A stretch of DNA of 64,000 nt from Rheinheimera pleomorphica (GCF_011634895.1 NZ_SIRR01000003.1:558001-622000), one strand, 5' to 3'. Counted from the first letter of the stretch, positions 1 to 10,026 are shown. The notes: generated by a model from the sequence alone, not told the origin. Numbers and translations: made by a program.

Positions 1-1
1 C

Positions 2-727
2 CAAACATTTTGGGATGATAAAAATGGCAGCTTTTATACAGAACAACAATTGAAGTTTGGTCAACTGGTGCTGCAGGCTAAACCGGCTGTATTGGCCCTA
101 ACTGCCGAGCAGAAGCAGCAAGCCTGGCTAAGTTATATTGCGAACAAGGGGCTGGCGGCGCTAACCTGGCCCGATGCGGTGCAACAGTTACGCCAACGCG
201 TAGCCCTGTTGCGGCAATACCAGCCAGCAGCGGCCTGGCCGGATTTTACTGATGATCCCTTGCTAAACCAGTTGGCGCAGTGGCTGGGACCTTACCTTGG
301 TACTGTCAGCAAAAGTGCCGCCCTGGCGCAATTGCCGCTGTATGATGCCTTACTACAGCGTTTAAGTTACAACCAGCAACAGCAGTTAAACCAACTGGTA
401 CCAACGCACTGGCAGGCGCCAACCGGGTCGCGTATCCGTATTGACTATTGTACTGACGCCGGCCCTCGTCTTTCAGTACGGGTTCAGGAAATGTATGGTC
501 AGCTAAGCTCTCCGGCTGTGCTGCAGGGCCAGCTTAATATTACTGTTGAGCTGCTGTCACCGTCACGCCAGCCGCTGCAGGTTACGCAAAATCTGGCCAG
601 TTTCTGGCAAAATGCCTGGCAAGAGGTACGCAAAGAGATGCGTGGGCGTTATCCAAAGCATTATTGGCCGGAAGATCCGGCACAAGCGCTGCCAACAACA
701 AAAACGAAAAAGGCGATGCTTAAATGA
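2..727 (+). CDS. hrpB: ATP-dependent helicase HrpB, C-terminal part (5' end cut by window)
   Basis: The frame is open from the first bases of the window, so only the C-terminal ~241 residues are present. A TTG at 50 is an internal codon, not a start. HrpB is a DEAH-type putative RNA helicase; the motor domains lie outside the window. What remains fits the HrpB C-terminal domain: WDD and LVLQAKP-type segments near the beginning, and a terminal stretch ending in RYPKHYWPEDP, a recognisable HrpB signature. The stop codon overlaps the mrcB start in an ATGA arrangement. hrpB next to mrcB is also the E. coli order, which supports the call. Confidence 0.88.
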   Translation, partial: QTFWDDKNGSFYTEQQLKFGQLVLQAKPAVLALTAEQKQQAWLSYIANKGLAALTWPDAVQQLRQRVALLRQYQPAAAWPDFTDDPLLNQLAQWLGPYLGTVSKSAALAQLPLYDALLQRLSYNQQQQLNQLVPTHWQAPTGSRIRIDYCTDAGPRLSVRVQEMYGQLSSPAVLQGQLNITVELLSPSRQPLQVTQNLASFWQNAWQEVRKEMRGRYPKHYWPEDPAQALPTTKTKKAMLK

Positions 728-2997
728 GTAAGAAATCCCCGCAACAAAAGGGTGGAAAAAAAGCGGCCGCACCAGCTTTAACGCAGCGACACTGGCTAAA
801 ACGGCTGGCAATATTGCTACTGAAACTGGCCTTGGTGTCGCTGTTGCTGGCAACCTTCTATCTGGTGTACCTCGATAGTAAGATCAGCAAGAAGTTCGCC
901 GGGCAGAAGTGGCAGGTGCCCGCACAAATTTACGCCCGCAGCCTTGAGCTATTTCCGGGTAAAACCATTAGCCAGCAGCAGCTGATTACCCAACTGGACA
1001 GGCTGCAATATCAGCGTGATCCGGCGCTGAGCGCTCCTGGCCAGTACAGCGTATCGCGTAACCATGTCAGCATTTACCGCCGGCCTTTTACCTATATTGA
1101 AGGCTATGAAGCGGCACAGTTATTTAGCGTTGAATTTAACCGCAGTGGCATTAACCGCGTTATGCAGCGTCAGCAAAAAGAAGCGCTGAATTTTGCCCGG
1201 CTGGAACCACAGTTGATCGACCATCTGGTGGCAGCGCAGCAGGAAGACCGTGAGCTGGTGCAATTACAGCAGGTGCCTGAATTGTTTAAAGACGCCTTAC
1301 TGCTAGTAGAAGATCGCGAGTTTTATCATCATCACGGTGTATCGCCGTTGTCGGTCATTCGCGCCCTGTGGGTCAATCTGGTCGCTGGCAGAACGGTGCA
1401 GGGTGGGTCGACGTTAACGCAGCAACTGGCGAAAAATATGTTTCTCAGTAGTGATAGGACCTTATGGCGCAAAGCCAATGAAGCCCTTATTGCCCTGGTA
1501 CTGGATTATCGCTTTAATAAAGACCAGATCCTCGAAGCCTACCTGAATGAAGTTTTCGTTGGACAAAACTATGCCAATGCCGTGCACGGTGTTGGCCTTG
1601 GCAGCCGCTTTTATTTTGGTAAACCGCTGACAGAGTTGCAGCCGGCAGAGTATGCGCTGCTGATTGGCATTCTCAAAGGCCCGTCCTATTTTGATCCGCG
1701 TCGCTACCCTGAGCGCGCCCAGCAACGCCGTGATTTAGTGCTGCGACTGATGTTTGAACAACATTTACTGGACCGGCCGCAGTATGAAGCGGCGATATCG
1801 CAGCCGCTGCAGGTGATCCCGCGCGGCAAATATCTCAATGCAGGCTATGCGTCTTATCTGGACGCCGTAAAAAAAGAACTGCGCCAACTCAATATGAATG
1901 CCGCTGACCAAGAGCAAGGGATCAAGGTATTCACTTATCTGGACACTCAGGCGCAAACCGCTGTAGAGCAAGCGGCGGCGCAGCAGCTGGCAACGCTCGA
2001 TGTCAACCTGCAGGCGGCGGTTATTGTCGCAGATTATAAGCAGGCTGAAATTACCGCTATGCTGGGTAGCAAAGATGCCGGGCAGGGCGGCTTTAACCGC
2101 GCTGTTGACGCCAGGCGTCAGATTGGCAGTATTATTAAACCTGTTATTTATCTTGAAGCGCTGGCGCAACGGGGCCGCTATACCCTGGCCACACCGTTGC
2201 AGGATGAACCGATCCGGCTGCGCAGCAATGATCAGGATTGGCAGCCACAAAATTTCGATAAGCAGTATCGTGGCCAGGTATTGTTAGTTGATGCGTTGGC
2301 CAATTCGTTAAATGTACCCACGGTACGCCTGGGGTTACAATTGGGCCTGCCGGCGATCAGCGATGGTTTGCGCAAGCTGGGCTTGATGCGCAAAGTAAAG
2401 CTGCACCCGGCGGCGTTGCTCGGCGCCATAGAATTAAGCCCGCTTGAAGTCACGCAGTTGTATCAAACGATTGCCAATAATGGTTTACACCAACAGTTAA
2501 GTACAGTGCAGGCGGTGACCGATCATAGTGGTCATCCGCTGTATTTACGTCAACATCAGTTAACCAGACGTTACAACCCGGAAGAAGTGTATTTATTGCA
2601 ATACGCACTAATACAAGCCGCAAAGACTGGCACGGCAAAGGCACTACAGACGGCATTTCCCGGTGTCGTGTTAGCCGGTAAAACCGGCACCTCCAGTGAT
2701 TATCGTGACAGTTGGTTCAGCGGTTTTGATCAGGATAGCGTCACCACCGTATGGCTGGGACGTGATGACAACAAAGCGATTGGTCTGACCGGCGCCACTG
2801 GTGCCCTGGGGGTATTTAGCCGTTACCTTAGCCTGCATGGCACGAATTCATTGCTGCGCGCCATGCCTGAACAGGTTAGTTTACAGGCGTTTTCAGCAAA
2901 AACTGGCTACCCGCAGGCACAAAATTGTTTTAACGTATTGTTATTACCGGCCATTTCAGTTGAAATGCCTGTTATGTCCGAATGTATAGATGAATAG
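724..2997 (+). CDS. mrcB: Penicillin-binding protein 1B (bifunctional glycosyltransferase/transpeptidase)
   Basis: Class A PBP that polymerises lipid II into glycan strands and cross-links the stem peptides; inner-membrane anchored with periplasmic catalytic domains. The 757-residue product has a basic cytoplasmic N-terminus, one membrane helix at about residues 28-50, a UB2H-like region, a GT51 domain with EDREF (Glu near 196) and GGSTLTQQLAKN, and a transpeptidase domain with SIIK (Ser near 469), the SLN motif (ANSLN) and KTGTS (from about 653). All catalytic motifs are intact. It overlaps hrpB by 4 bp, so translational coupling is likely. The C-terminus is short after the KTG region, with no added domain. 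Confidence 0.97.
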   Translation: MSKKSPQQKGGKKAAAPALTQRHWLKRLAILLLKLALVSLLLATFYLVYLDSKISKKFAGQKWQVPAQIYARSLELFPGKTISQQQLITQLDRLQYQRDPALSAPGQYSVSRNHVSIYRRPFTYIEGYEAAQLFSVEFNRSGINRVMQRQQKEALNFARLEPQLIDHLVAAQQEDRELVQLQQVPELFKDALLLVEDREFYHHHGVSPLSVIRALWVNLVAGRTVQGGSTLTQQLAKNMFLSSDRTLWRKANEALIALVLDYRFNKDQILEAYLNEVFVGQNYANAVHGVGLGSRFYFGKPLTELQPAEYALLIGILKGPSYFDPRRYPERAQQRRDLVLRLMFEQHLLDRPQYEAAISQPLQVIPRGKYLNAGYASYLDAVKKELRQLNMNAADQEQGIKVFTYLDTQAQTAVEQAAAQQLATLDVNLQAAVIVADYKQAEITAMLGSKDAGQGGFNRAVDARRQIGSIIKPVIYLEALAQRGRYTLATPLQDEPIRLRSNDQDWQPQNFDKQYRGQVLLVDALANSLNVPTVRLGLQLGLPAISDGLRKLGLMRKVKLHPAALLGAIELSPLEVTQLYQTIANNGLHQQLSTVQAVTDHSGHPLYLRQHQLTRRYNPEEVYLLQYALIQAAKTGTAKALQTAFPGVVLAGKTGTSSDYRDSWFSGFDQDSVTTVWLGRDDNKAIGLTGATGALGVFSRYLSLHGTNSLLRAMPEQVSLQAFSAKTGYPQAQNCFNVLLLPAISVEMPVMSECIDE

Positions 2998-3015
2998 CCG
3001 CGATTATCAAACCCT

Positions 3016-5163
3016 ATGACGATAAAACCCGATAGCCCGCTAAAGGTAGGAGACTGGCAGTATTTACCCGAGCAGGACAAACTGGTGCAGTTTGCTGCTG
3101 ATGGTAAAATTGCTGTTACCGCTGATTTAGATAACCTTTCACAAAAGGTGGCGAACTACTTTATTGTCCGCGCCGGTAAGCTGGTAACCAAAGATGAGTT
3201 ACTGCAAGACGTATGGGGCATTCGCGATGTGTCAGACGGCCGGGTAACCCGGGTTATCCGTGTATTACGCGTAGCGCTGGGTGATGACACCCGCGAGCCA
3301 CGTTATATCGAAACCATTCCTAAGCGCGGTTATCGTTTTATTGCACCGGTAACCGAAATCGCAGAACCGGAAGCTGAACAATCAGCGTCAGCGCAAAACG
3401 AGCCGCCTGCTGGTATTAATCCGCGTAATCACAGTGTGCTGGTATCTATTGCCTTACTGGTGGTCTGTGTAATGGCGCTAAGTTGGTGGTTTTGGCCTGT
3501 GGACACAACAGAAGACTCTAATCAGGCTATTCCGTTATTGCGCTACAAACCGGTAACGTCGTTAGACGGTTTAGAGTTTTATCACAATGTGTCTGAAGAT
3601 GAACGTTATCTGGTGTACAGCTACGCCAGCCCAGATAATGAAAATGTAACGGTATTAATGCTTGAAGATCTAGAGCAACATAGGCGTATTCAGTTAACGG
3701 AAGATACCTATAGCAGCTTTGGTGCAGCGTTTAGCCCGGATGGTGCGAAGATTGCTTATCAACGGTTGTATAAGGGAAAAAGTTGTGAGATTCGATTAAT
3801 CACTTTGGATATGAATGCGTTTGCACCTGTGACTGATGAGCTGATTAAGACATGTGGCAAGGGGGCTGTTTCGTCTAGAATGAGTTGGTCTCCAGACGGA
3901 AACTATCTAGTTTATCCAGACATGCCCGATGGTGAAAAGCAAATGAGTATTCAGATGCTGTCTGTTATATCCAAATCAGTTGAAAAATTAACGATACCAC
4001 CAGCAAGTAGTTTCGGTGACTACAGCGTAAGATACTCAACATCGGGAAGGAAGATTGCCTTTTTAAGAGAGTCAGCTGGTGCTGCTCAGATTTGGGTCGT
4101 TGATCTTGCGACACGCGAAACGACACTTATCTTGAAAATTGAGGATTCATTTCCCGGTAATATTGACTGGTCTTTGGATGATAAGTTTATCGTTTTTCCT
4201 TCGTCAACATCGAGTATTAGCAAAGTTAGTTTGGATGGTGACGTTAACTTGGTGGCGTATACGGATAATAGCGCCAGTGAGATCCAATTGACGAATTCTG
4301 GAAATTTGGTTGCCTCAGTTGGTAGTTTTTCTCGGATAAACCTTCGTAAATTAGCAAATAGCATAACCAATAGCGAAGCGTTTAATGAACCTGTATTTAG
4401 CTCTAACAGGAACGAAACATTTGTAGAGGCTAACCCAACGCTTGGTGGGCCTCTAGCATTGATGTCGAGGCGTACTGGGGTGCCCCAGGTTTGGTTAATG
4501 TACCCGGATGGAACTCAACGACAACTCACACAATTTTCTGAAGTTGAAAGAGTGCGCAGCTTAGTGTTTTCTCCAGATGGAAATAAACTATTAGTGCAGC
4601 TCCATCAAAAAATTCTAATTTATAATTTTGACGGACTACAGGGGGAAATAAAAGGTGCAGAAGGCGTAGTGCTTGGCACACCCTCTTGGAGTCGGGATGG
4701 GCAAAAAATATATTACCCAGAAGTGCTGAATGGGAATTGGCAAATAATTGCTGCTGACCTGTCTGATCTGCAGAACAGAATTGTTGCCTCTTTAGAAAAA
4801 GAGTTCTGGGCTGAAAGTTACGATGGAAGTTACGCTTTTTGGCGTGATAGCAAAACAAAAAAGTTCTACATTCAAGAAAAAGGAGCCGAGCCAATAGAGC
4901 TGGACTTTGTGTTACCCGAAACACAGATCTCAGTGAAGTTCCAATTAATGCCTGGAGGTATCTACTTCTCTAAATTAGTTGGTGAGTTAGATTATGGGCT
5001 TTTTTATTACAACCTGGCAGAAGAACGTTTAGAGACAGTTATCAGCGAGATGAGATTGAGTCGTTTTAGTGTCAGTGCAGACGAAAAATATGTATATATC
5101 TTAGACTACGAGTTTGGTGATATCGATATTGGAATTGTAGATGGGTTCGTCAGGTCTTTATAA
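3016..5163 (+). CDS. CadC-like membrane-anchored winged-helix regulator with C-terminal PD40/TolB-type repeats
   Basis: The 715-residue protein carries an OmpR/PhoB-type winged-helix DNA-binding domain (about residues 35-110, ending in the family's PKRGYRF-like strand), one membrane helix at about 143-165 (VSIALLVVCVMALSWWF) and a ~540-residue periplasmic region with repeated 'SPDG' and 'WSxDG' turns typical of PD40/beta-propeller repeats. By analogy with CadC and ToxR it should sense a periplasmic state and bind DNA directly; the signal and targets are unknown. It starts 18 bp after mrcB and may be co-transcribed. From about 3700 the bases and codons become clearly more AT-rich than in the first ~700 bp and in neighbouring genes. 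Confidence 0.85.
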   Translation: MTIKPDSPLKVGDWQYLPEQDKLVQFAADGKIAVTADLDNLSQKVANYFIVRAGKLVTKDELLQDVWGIRDVSDGRVTRVIRVLRVALGDDTREPRYIETIPKRGYRFIAPVTEIAEPEAEQSASAQNEPPAGINPRNHSVLVSIALLVVCVMALSWWFWPVDTTEDSNQAIPLLRYKPVTSLDGLEFYHNVSEDERYLVYSYASPDNENVTVLMLEDLEQHRRIQLTEDTYSSFGAAFSPDGAKIAYQRLYKGKSCEIRLITLDMNAFAPVTDELIKTCGKGAVSSRMSWSPDGNYLVYPDMPDGEKQMSIQMLSVISKSVEKLTIPPASSFGDYSVRYSTSGRKIAFLRESAGAAQIWVVDLATRETTLILKIEDSFPGNIDWSLDDKFIVFPSSTSSISKVSLDGDVNLVAYTDNSASEIQLTNSGNLVASVGSFSRINLRKLANSITNSEAFNEPVFSSNRNETFVEANPTLGGPLALMSRRTGVPQVWLMYPDGTQRQLTQFSEVERVRSLVFSPDGNKLLVQLHQKILIYNFDGLQGEIKGAEGVVLGTPSWSRDGQKIYYPEVLNGNWQIIAADLSDLQNRIVASLEKEFWAESYDGSYAFWRDSKTKKFYIQEKGAEPIELDFVLPETQISVKFQLMPGGIYFSKLVGELDYGLFYYNLAEERLETVISEMRLSRFSVSADEKYVYILDYEFGDIDIGIVDGFVRSL

Positions 5164-5201
5164 TTTATTTGTATGAATCTCGTAGAGTTTATTTTCCAAT
5201 C

Positions 5202-5233
5202 CTCCTTTAGTGTTGTCGAGCCAACTAAAGGAG
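5202..5233 (+). promoter_or_regulatory. Perfect stem-loop sequestering the ribosome binding site of the downstream small gene
   Basis: A 10-bp perfect inverted repeat, CTCCTTTAGT (5202-5211) and ACTAAAGGAG (5224-5233), encloses a 12-nt loop. The right arm is the Shine-Dalgarno of the gene starting at 5243. The left arm, with the C before it, mimics the anti-Shine-Dalgarno of 16S rRNA. There is no T-run, so a rho-independent terminator is unlikely. Translational control (thermometer-like or trans-acting) is an inference. Confidence 0.55.
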
Positions 5234-5242
5234 ATTGTCTGT

Positions 5243-5455
5243 ATGAAAATATTATTCGTAACTGCTACGCTGTTTTTAATAAGTTCTTCAGTCGATATGA
5301 CGGAAAGGAAACAGCAAGATAATGTGTTGGATACACAGAACTTGCTGGCTTGTTATTGGTATCCTTTGTGCGATCCCCAATTACAAAGCCCAATACTACA
5401 ACCTAAAGACGAAAAACCTGAAACCCAGGATACTAAAGACAATAAACTTGCCTGA
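5243..5455 (+). CDS. Small putative exported peptide, function unknown
   Basis: This is a 70-residue product with a Lys-then-hydrophobic N-terminus (MKILFVTATLFLISSS) that looks like a signal peptide, then a polar body with one CYWYPLC segment holding two cysteines, and an acidic/lysine-rich tail. The ATG at 5243 is preferred because it follows AAAGGAG by about 9 nt; an upstream in-frame start at 5210 lies inside the hairpin and has no ribosome site. It sits between two CadC-like regulators, so it may be their target or ligand, but nothing in the sequence proves this. Base composition is AT-rich like the end of the preceding gene. I do not recognise the family. Confidence 0.55.
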   Translation: MKILFVTATLFLISSSVDMTERKQQDNVLDTQNLLACYWYPLCDPQLQSPILQPKDEKPETQDTKDNKLA

Positions 5456-5502
5456 TACATTGTCTTACAAATAGAAACGCTAAACATTTCTTATGCTTAA
5501 GG

Positions 5503-5536
5503 TATAATCCGCCCAGATAATGTGAAGTCGGGCGGA
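5503..5536 (+). promoter_or_regulatory. Possible promoter -10 and 5' leader hairpin before the second CadC-like regulator
   Basis: A perfect TATAAT lies at 5503-5508, with only a weak -35. It is followed by a 7-bp inverted repeat, TCCGCCC (5508-5514) and GGGCGGA (5530-5536), that ends 5 nt before the ATG at 5542. The only purine-rich ribosome-site candidate is inside the right arm. Promoter strength and role are inferred. Confidence 0.4.
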
Positions 5537-5541
5537 CCTTA

Positions 5542-7611
5542 ATGTCAAATCTGGACCCTGTGGTACAAATTGGCGACTGGTATTATCAGGTGATTTACGG
5601 TCAGCTGTGGCCGGTATCTGCGCCAAGCAAAACCGAACAAATGGTGCGTCTGGAGCCCCGGCTGCATAGCCTGCTGAACTTTTTTCTGCTGCATCCCAAT
5701 ACATTACTGGCCAAAGACGTATTGATTGAAAAAGTCTGGCCGGCAGAAGAAGGCACTGATGCCGCAGTGATGCGTGCCGTTGGCGCCTTGCGTAAAGTGC
5801 TGGGGGATGATGTCAAAGCCCCCTGTTATATCGCCACAGTATCGAAAAAAGGGTATTGCTGGCTTGCCGATATCAACACGATACCGTTAGCCGAATTACA
5901 GCATTTTGTGGCGGAAAACAGCCTGGTTGCGACTGAACATGAGCAAGCTGCAGATGTGAAAGAACGCTGGCCCTGGCGGTTCATTAGTATCACTGCGGCA
6001 GTGGTATTTATTGTTTGTGCCAGCCTGGCTTATGTGTTGGCTACTTTTACCGCCGCTCCCCTGGTTAAACTGCCCGATACCATTTCACCGATCAGCGCGT
6101 TAAGCGGACAGGAATACTGGCCGGTAATGAATGATTTACACAGTCATGTGGTTTATCAGCATAAAGCACCAGACAGTAACCACTATAACCTGAGCCTGCA
6201 GCAGCTGGCTGATTTACGGGTAGAACATTTGCCGCAGCAATATCAGCAACTATCAGAGCCGCATTGGCTGGATGCGCAGCACATTATATTTCGTGGCAGC
6301 AGCGATGACGGACATTGCCAATTTTACCGCCAGCAAGTATTGCCACACGCGGGTATGCCCACTGCGCTTTGGCACTGCAATAAGGTAATGCCGCAGGCGA
6401 TGGTGCGCTGGAATGAGCAATGGTTGTGGCTTGATAGCGCAACAGACGGCAATCAGCTGCAACTGTGGCTGGCGAAGCCCGATAGCGTAGCGCAAAAACT
6501 GCGCAGCCTGAATGTCAGCTATCGCCAACTGGAGCATATGGTTGTACGTGATGACCAGTTATATTTGCTGGCGCAGGAAACGCAGCATAATACACTGCTG
6601 TTGCAAGTCAACTTACCTGACGGTGAGTTACAACGCCTGGCCGCTTTTCCTTATACTATCAGCCAGTTTTCCTGGTGGGATAACACGCAGTTGCTGCTGG
6701 CGTCAGCCGAACAGGAATTACAGTTGTACGACCTTAAACATGGCAGTATGCAGAGCCTTGGCCCGCTAACCCGCGAGCTGACACAAGCCAGACGTTACGG
6801 TGCTCAGGTATTGGCGACGCAATTTCTGGACTATACCACCGATATTTTGCGTGTTACCCCCGCAAAAGAAGGGTACCAGCTTAGCCCTTGGCATGTCAGT
6901 AATCGCAGCGAGCGTCTGGTGGCGGTAGGTCAGCATGGCACTGCTTTTATCTCTGAACGTGCCGGTTTCAGCCAGATTTGGCTGGCGCAAGGCAATGCCA
7001 GTACCCAGTTAAGCCGGTTGAATGAGCAGCAACAGGTGCAGCAACTGTTGTGGCACAATCAGCAACTGCTGGTGTTAATTAATAACCGCTTGTACCAGCA
7101 ACCGCTGAATAGCCCTGAGCTAAATTTGTATCCCGAGCAGGCGGCTAACCCAGGCCGTTACGCCAGCTGCAATAACCAGCTGTACTGGACCGACTTAACG
7201 TCGGACGGCTGGACCTTATTCACCTTACAACAAAATGACGTGCAGCCAGTGTTGCCTGGTGTGGTGGATGTGCGCTGCGCGCCCGGGCAAAACCTGGTGG
7301 TGCAGTTTGCCGCTGATGCAGAGCTGGGATTATTTACTGCTGCGGGTGAAGTGCAGCAATTGCCGGTACGCATCGCCTGGCGTGAGCAGGATGCGGAGCA
7401 ATGGTTTGTAGATAATAGCGGTATTTATTGGCTAACAGCAGATAAGCGCAATGTGTTGGCCTATCGTTGGCAGCCTGGTGATGTACAGCCGTTAGCCTTA
7501 CCTGAGGCTAAGCCAATGCTGGCAATTTACAGCGCAGGTGACGGCTTGGGTTATGTCGTGCGGCCAAGGCCGCACGACACCGATATTGTCTGGCTGCAAA
7601 ACCGCCGTTAG
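5542..7611 (+). CDS. CadC-like membrane-anchored winged-helix regulator with beta-propeller-like periplasmic domain
   Basis: This 689-residue protein has the same architecture as the product at 3016-5163: an N-terminal winged helix (about residues 25-110, with [20 protein letters not shown] and a KKGYCWLAD end), one membrane helix at about 150-172 ([20 protein letters not shown]) and a long periplasmic part rich in repeated 'LW...Q..L' blades. The C-terminal half has diverged strongly from its partner, while the DNA-binding half keeps the family pattern. Bases here are typical of the window, unlike the AT-rich part of the first regulator. It converges on hemL with a 4-bp overlap of the stop codons. 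Signal and regulon are unknown. Confidence 0.82.
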   Translation: MSNLDPVVQIGDWYYQVIYGQLWPVSAPSKTEQMVRLEPRLHSLLNFFLLHPNTLLAKDVLIEKVWPAEEGTDAAVMRAVGALRKVLGDDVKAPCYIATVSKKGYCWLADINTIPLAELQHFVAENSLVATEHEQAADVKERWPWRFISITAAVVFIVCASLAYVLATFTAAPLVKLPDTISPISALSGQEYWPVMNDLHSHVVYQHKAPDSNHYNLSLQQLADLRVEHLPQQYQQLSEPHWLDAQHIIFRGSSDDGHCQFYRQQVLPHAGMPTALWHCNKVMPQAMVRWNEQWLWLDSATDGNQLQLWLAKPDSVAQKLRSLNVSYRQLEHMVVRDDQLYLLAQETQHNTLLLQVNLPDGELQRLAAFPYTISQFSWWDNTQLLLASAEQELQLYDLKHGSMQSLGPLTRELTQARRYGAQVLATQFLDYTTDILRVTPAKEGYQLSPWHVSNRSERLVAVGQHGTAFISERAGFSQIWLAQGNASTQLSRLNEQQQVQQLLWHNQQLLVLINNRLYQQPLNSPELNLYPEQAANPGRYASCNNQLYWTDLTSDGWTLFTLQQNDVQPVLPGVVDVRCAPGQNLVVQFAADAELGLFTAAGEVQQLPVRIAWREQDAEQWFVDNSGIYWLTADKRNVLAYRWQPGDVQPLALPEAKPMLAIYSAGDGLGYVVRPRPHDTDIVWLQNRR

Positions 7612-8888
7612 AGCTGCTTAAAGCTGTGCTCTGCCGCCGTTAAGGTGTGCGTCAGATCGGCGTCTGAATGCGCCAGTGACAAAAAGCCGGCTTCATAGGC
7701 TGACGGCGCCAGATAAATGCCCTGTTGCAGCATCAGATGGAAAAAGCGCTTAAAGGCATCAATATTACACTGTGTGGCCTGGGCAAAGTTACTGACCCGG
7801 GCTTCGCTGGTAAAGAAAAAGCCAAACATACCGCCTACCTGGTTTGTTGCCAGCGGTACGCCATGTTTATCGGCGGCGGCTTTCAGGCCATTTACCAGAA
7901 AGGTTGTTTTCTCAGTTAATGCAGCATAAACACCAGGTTTGCTGATTTCGGTCAATGCTGCTAAACCCGCTGCCATCGCGATGGGGTTACCCGATAAGGT
8001 ACCTGCCTGATATACCGGACCCAGTGGGGCTATGTGCTGCATAATCTCGCGCTTGCCGCCAAAGGCACCTACCGGCATGCCACCGCCGATAATTTTGCCC
8101 AGCGTGGTGAGGTCCGGTTTAACATCGTAAACCGCCTGGGCACCGCCTAGTGCTACGCGAAAACCAGTCATCACTTCATCAAAAATCAATACAGCGCCGT
8201 ACTTGTCACATAAACTGCGTAAGCCTTCAAGAAAACCAGGCGCTGGCGGAATACAGTTCATGTTACCGGCAACCGGCTCCACAATGATGCAAGCGATATC
8301 CTGACCGTGCTCAGCAAACAGCTGCTCAAGCTGTGGCAAGTTATTAAATTCCGTGGTCAGCGTATATTTAGCGAAATCAGCCGGTACACCGGGGGAGTTC
8401 GGTACGCCAAGCGTTAAGGCACCAGAGCCGGCTTTGACCAGCAATGAATCTGCATGGCCGTGATAACAACCCTCAAACTTTACAATGGTGTTGCGCCCGG
8501 TATAACCCCGGGCTAAACGGATAGCGCTCATGGTCGCTTCGGTACCTGAGCTAACCATCCGCACCATTTCCATGCTCGGCACCAGCTTGCTAACCAGCTC
8601 AGCCATGGTCACTTCAGCCGGGCAGGGCGCGCCAAAGCTTAAGCCTTTGGCGGCGGCGGTAATGACGGCGTCACGAATGGCCGGGTGGTTATGGCCCAAT
8701 AACATCGGACCCCAGGAGCCGATATAGTCAATGTAGCGCTTGCCGTCCACGTCAAACAAATAGGCACCGTCGGCACGGTCGATAAATACCGGCGTACCAC
8801 CGACGCTTTTAAAGGCGCGTACCGGCGAGTTAACGCCACCGGGAATAGTGTGCTGGGCACGCTGAAATAATTCTGCAGATAAAGACAT
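7608..8888 (-). CDS. hemL: Glutamate-1-semialdehyde 2,1-aminomutase
   Basis: PLP enzyme converting glutamate-1-semialdehyde to 5-aminolevulinate in the C5 haem/tetrapyrrole pathway; cytosolic. With the ATG at 8888 the protein is 426 residues, the usual length. The PLP lysine lies in [17 protein letters not shown] (about residue 265), and the N-terminal [19 protein letters not shown] is diagnostic. The ATG at 8888 (MSLSAELF) is preferred over the upstream ATG at 8918 because GGAAA precedes it and homologues begin there. It lies downstream of pyrB on the same strand, and hemJ is two genes away. Confidence 0.96.
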   Translation of the reverse strand: MSLSAELFQRAQHTIPGGVNSPVRAFKSVGGTPVFIDRADGAYLFDVDGKRYIDYIGSWGPMLLGHNHPAIRDAVITAAAKGLSFGAPCPAEVTMAELVSKLVPSMEMVRMVSSGTEATMSAIRLARGYTGRNTIVKFEGCYHGHADSLLVKAGSGALTLGVPNSPGVPADFAKYTLTTEFNNLPQLEQLFAEHGQDIACIIVEPVAGNMNCIPPAPGFLEGLRSLCDKYGAVLIFDEVMTGFRVALGGAQAVYDVKPDLTTLGKIIGGGMPVGAFGGKREIMQHIAPLGPVYQAGTLSGNPIAMAAGLAALTEISKPGVYAALTEKTTFLVNGLKAAADKHGVPLATNQVGGMFGFFFTSEARVSNFAQATQCNIDAFKRFFHLMLQQGIYLAPSAYEAGFLSLAHSDADLTHTLTAAEHSFKQL

Positions 8889-8938
8889 AGTTGTTTCCAA
8901 TACGCTGTCGGGCGGCAATTGCCGTCCGAATTACTGTG

Positions 8939-9952
8939 TTAGTTACTGTGTTTGTTGCTGTACCAGGGCACGTCGCACTCGTACTTATTAACCAGATTTT
9001 CAACCCCCAGTGTCAGGGCAAACAGTGCCATCCGCACTAATATGCCGTTGTCGGCCTGACGGAAGATAGCCAGATTAGGGTTCAGGTTTAAGTCGTTGTC
9101 CAGCTCGTTTGCTTCAAGCCGGGAGTCACGTGGCAACGGGTGCATAATTACCGTATTCGATTTGCAATAGCGGGTATAAATTTCCTGATTCAAGCGGAAT
9201 TTGCCGCGGTATAAGTTAGCTTCGGCCTTTGACGGGAAACGCTCTTCCTGGATCCGGGTTTGATAGACAATATCGGCACCCAGGTTCCCCTCCAGGACAT
9301 CGGTTACGGTTACCTGGTGACCGGCATTTTCAATCGCGCTGACAATGTCGTCTGGCATGGCCAGCTCTTGTGGTGAAATAAGCGTAAAGCGGATATTTTT
9401 ATACAGCTTTAACAGCTTGGATAACGAATGCACAGTACGGCCAAATTTTAAGTCACCGACCATAGCGATATGCATACCATCAATGTGCTGACCGCTGGCG
9501 GCTAACTCGCGCTCTATGGTAAATAAGTCCAGCAACGCCTGGGTCGGGTGCTCATTAGCACCATCACCGCCGTTGAGTACCGGCACCCGGCTACCTTCCG
9601 CAAATTCGGCCACTGAGCCGGCCTGCGGGTGGCGCATCGCTATCACATCACTGTAGCTACTGATCACACGGGCGGTATCAAATAATGATTCGCCTTTTGA
9701 CAAGGCTGATGATTCCATGCCTGTCGTCTCACGCACTTCGCCGCCAAGCAAATTAAAGGCACAGCCAAAGCTTACACGGGTACGGGTGCTGGGTTCAAAA
9801 AACAGATTCCCTAAAATGGCACCATCGAGTACCTTGGTGCGTTTTTGTCGGCAAGCATAGGGCTGCATATTAGCGGCAATCTGAAATACCTGCTGAATGG
9901 TGTCGCGGTCAAACTGGCTTACCGAGAGGATGTGTTCGCCTTTAAAGCTCAT
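8939..9952 (-). CDS. pyrB: Aspartate carbamoyltransferase catalytic subunit
   Basis: Catalyses carbamoyl phosphate + L-aspartate to N-carbamoyl-L-aspartate, the first committed pyrimidine step. At 337 residues it has the carbamoyl-phosphate loop FFEPSTRTRVSF, the 80s-type loop with SALSKGES, HPTQALLDLFTI, and MHPLPR in the C-terminal half. It is a little longer than the E. coli enzyme, as in the Shewanella-type PyrB. No pyrI follows; hemL comes next after about 50 bp. Ornithine carbamoyltransferase is excluded by the aspartate-type motifs. Confidence 0.95.
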   Translation of the reverse strand: MSFKGEHILSVSQFDRDTIQQVFQIAANMQPYACRQKRTKVLDGAILGNLFFEPSTRTRVSFGCAFNLLGGEVRETTGMESSALSKGESLFDTARVISSYSDVIAMRHPQAGSVAEFAEGSRVPVLNGGDGANEHPTQALLDLFTIERELAASGQHIDGMHIAMVGDLKFGRTVHSLSKLLKLYKNIRFTLISPQELAMPDDIVSAIENAGHQVTVTDVLEGNLGADIVYQTRIQEERFPSKAEANLYRGKFRLNQEIYTRYCKSNTVIMHPLPRDSRLEANELDNDLNLNPNLAIFRQADNGILVRMALFALTLGVENLVNKYECDVPWYSNKHSN

Positions 9953-9973
9953 AGTCAGTGCTCTTTTCGCTGA

Positions 9974-10026
9974 AAATTAAGCGGCGCCAGAGACCCCGGC
10001 GCCAGCATTAGACGACCGCTATTATA
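9974..10026 (-). promoter_or_regulatory. Putative pyrB promoter and leader hairpin
   Basis: On the minus strand a perfect TATAAT lies at 10026-10021, with a weak -35 upstream. The leader then contains two GGCGCC copies (10003-9998 and 9988-9983) that can pair around a 9-nt loop, and four T residues (9977-9974) shortly after. This could be a weak attenuator as in other pyrB leaders, but no clear leader peptide was seen. Confidence 0.4.

Noticed and set aside
1765-2250. 161-codon minus-strand frame within mrcB
   Set aside because: Antisense to the transpeptidase domain; codon pattern follows the sense gene.
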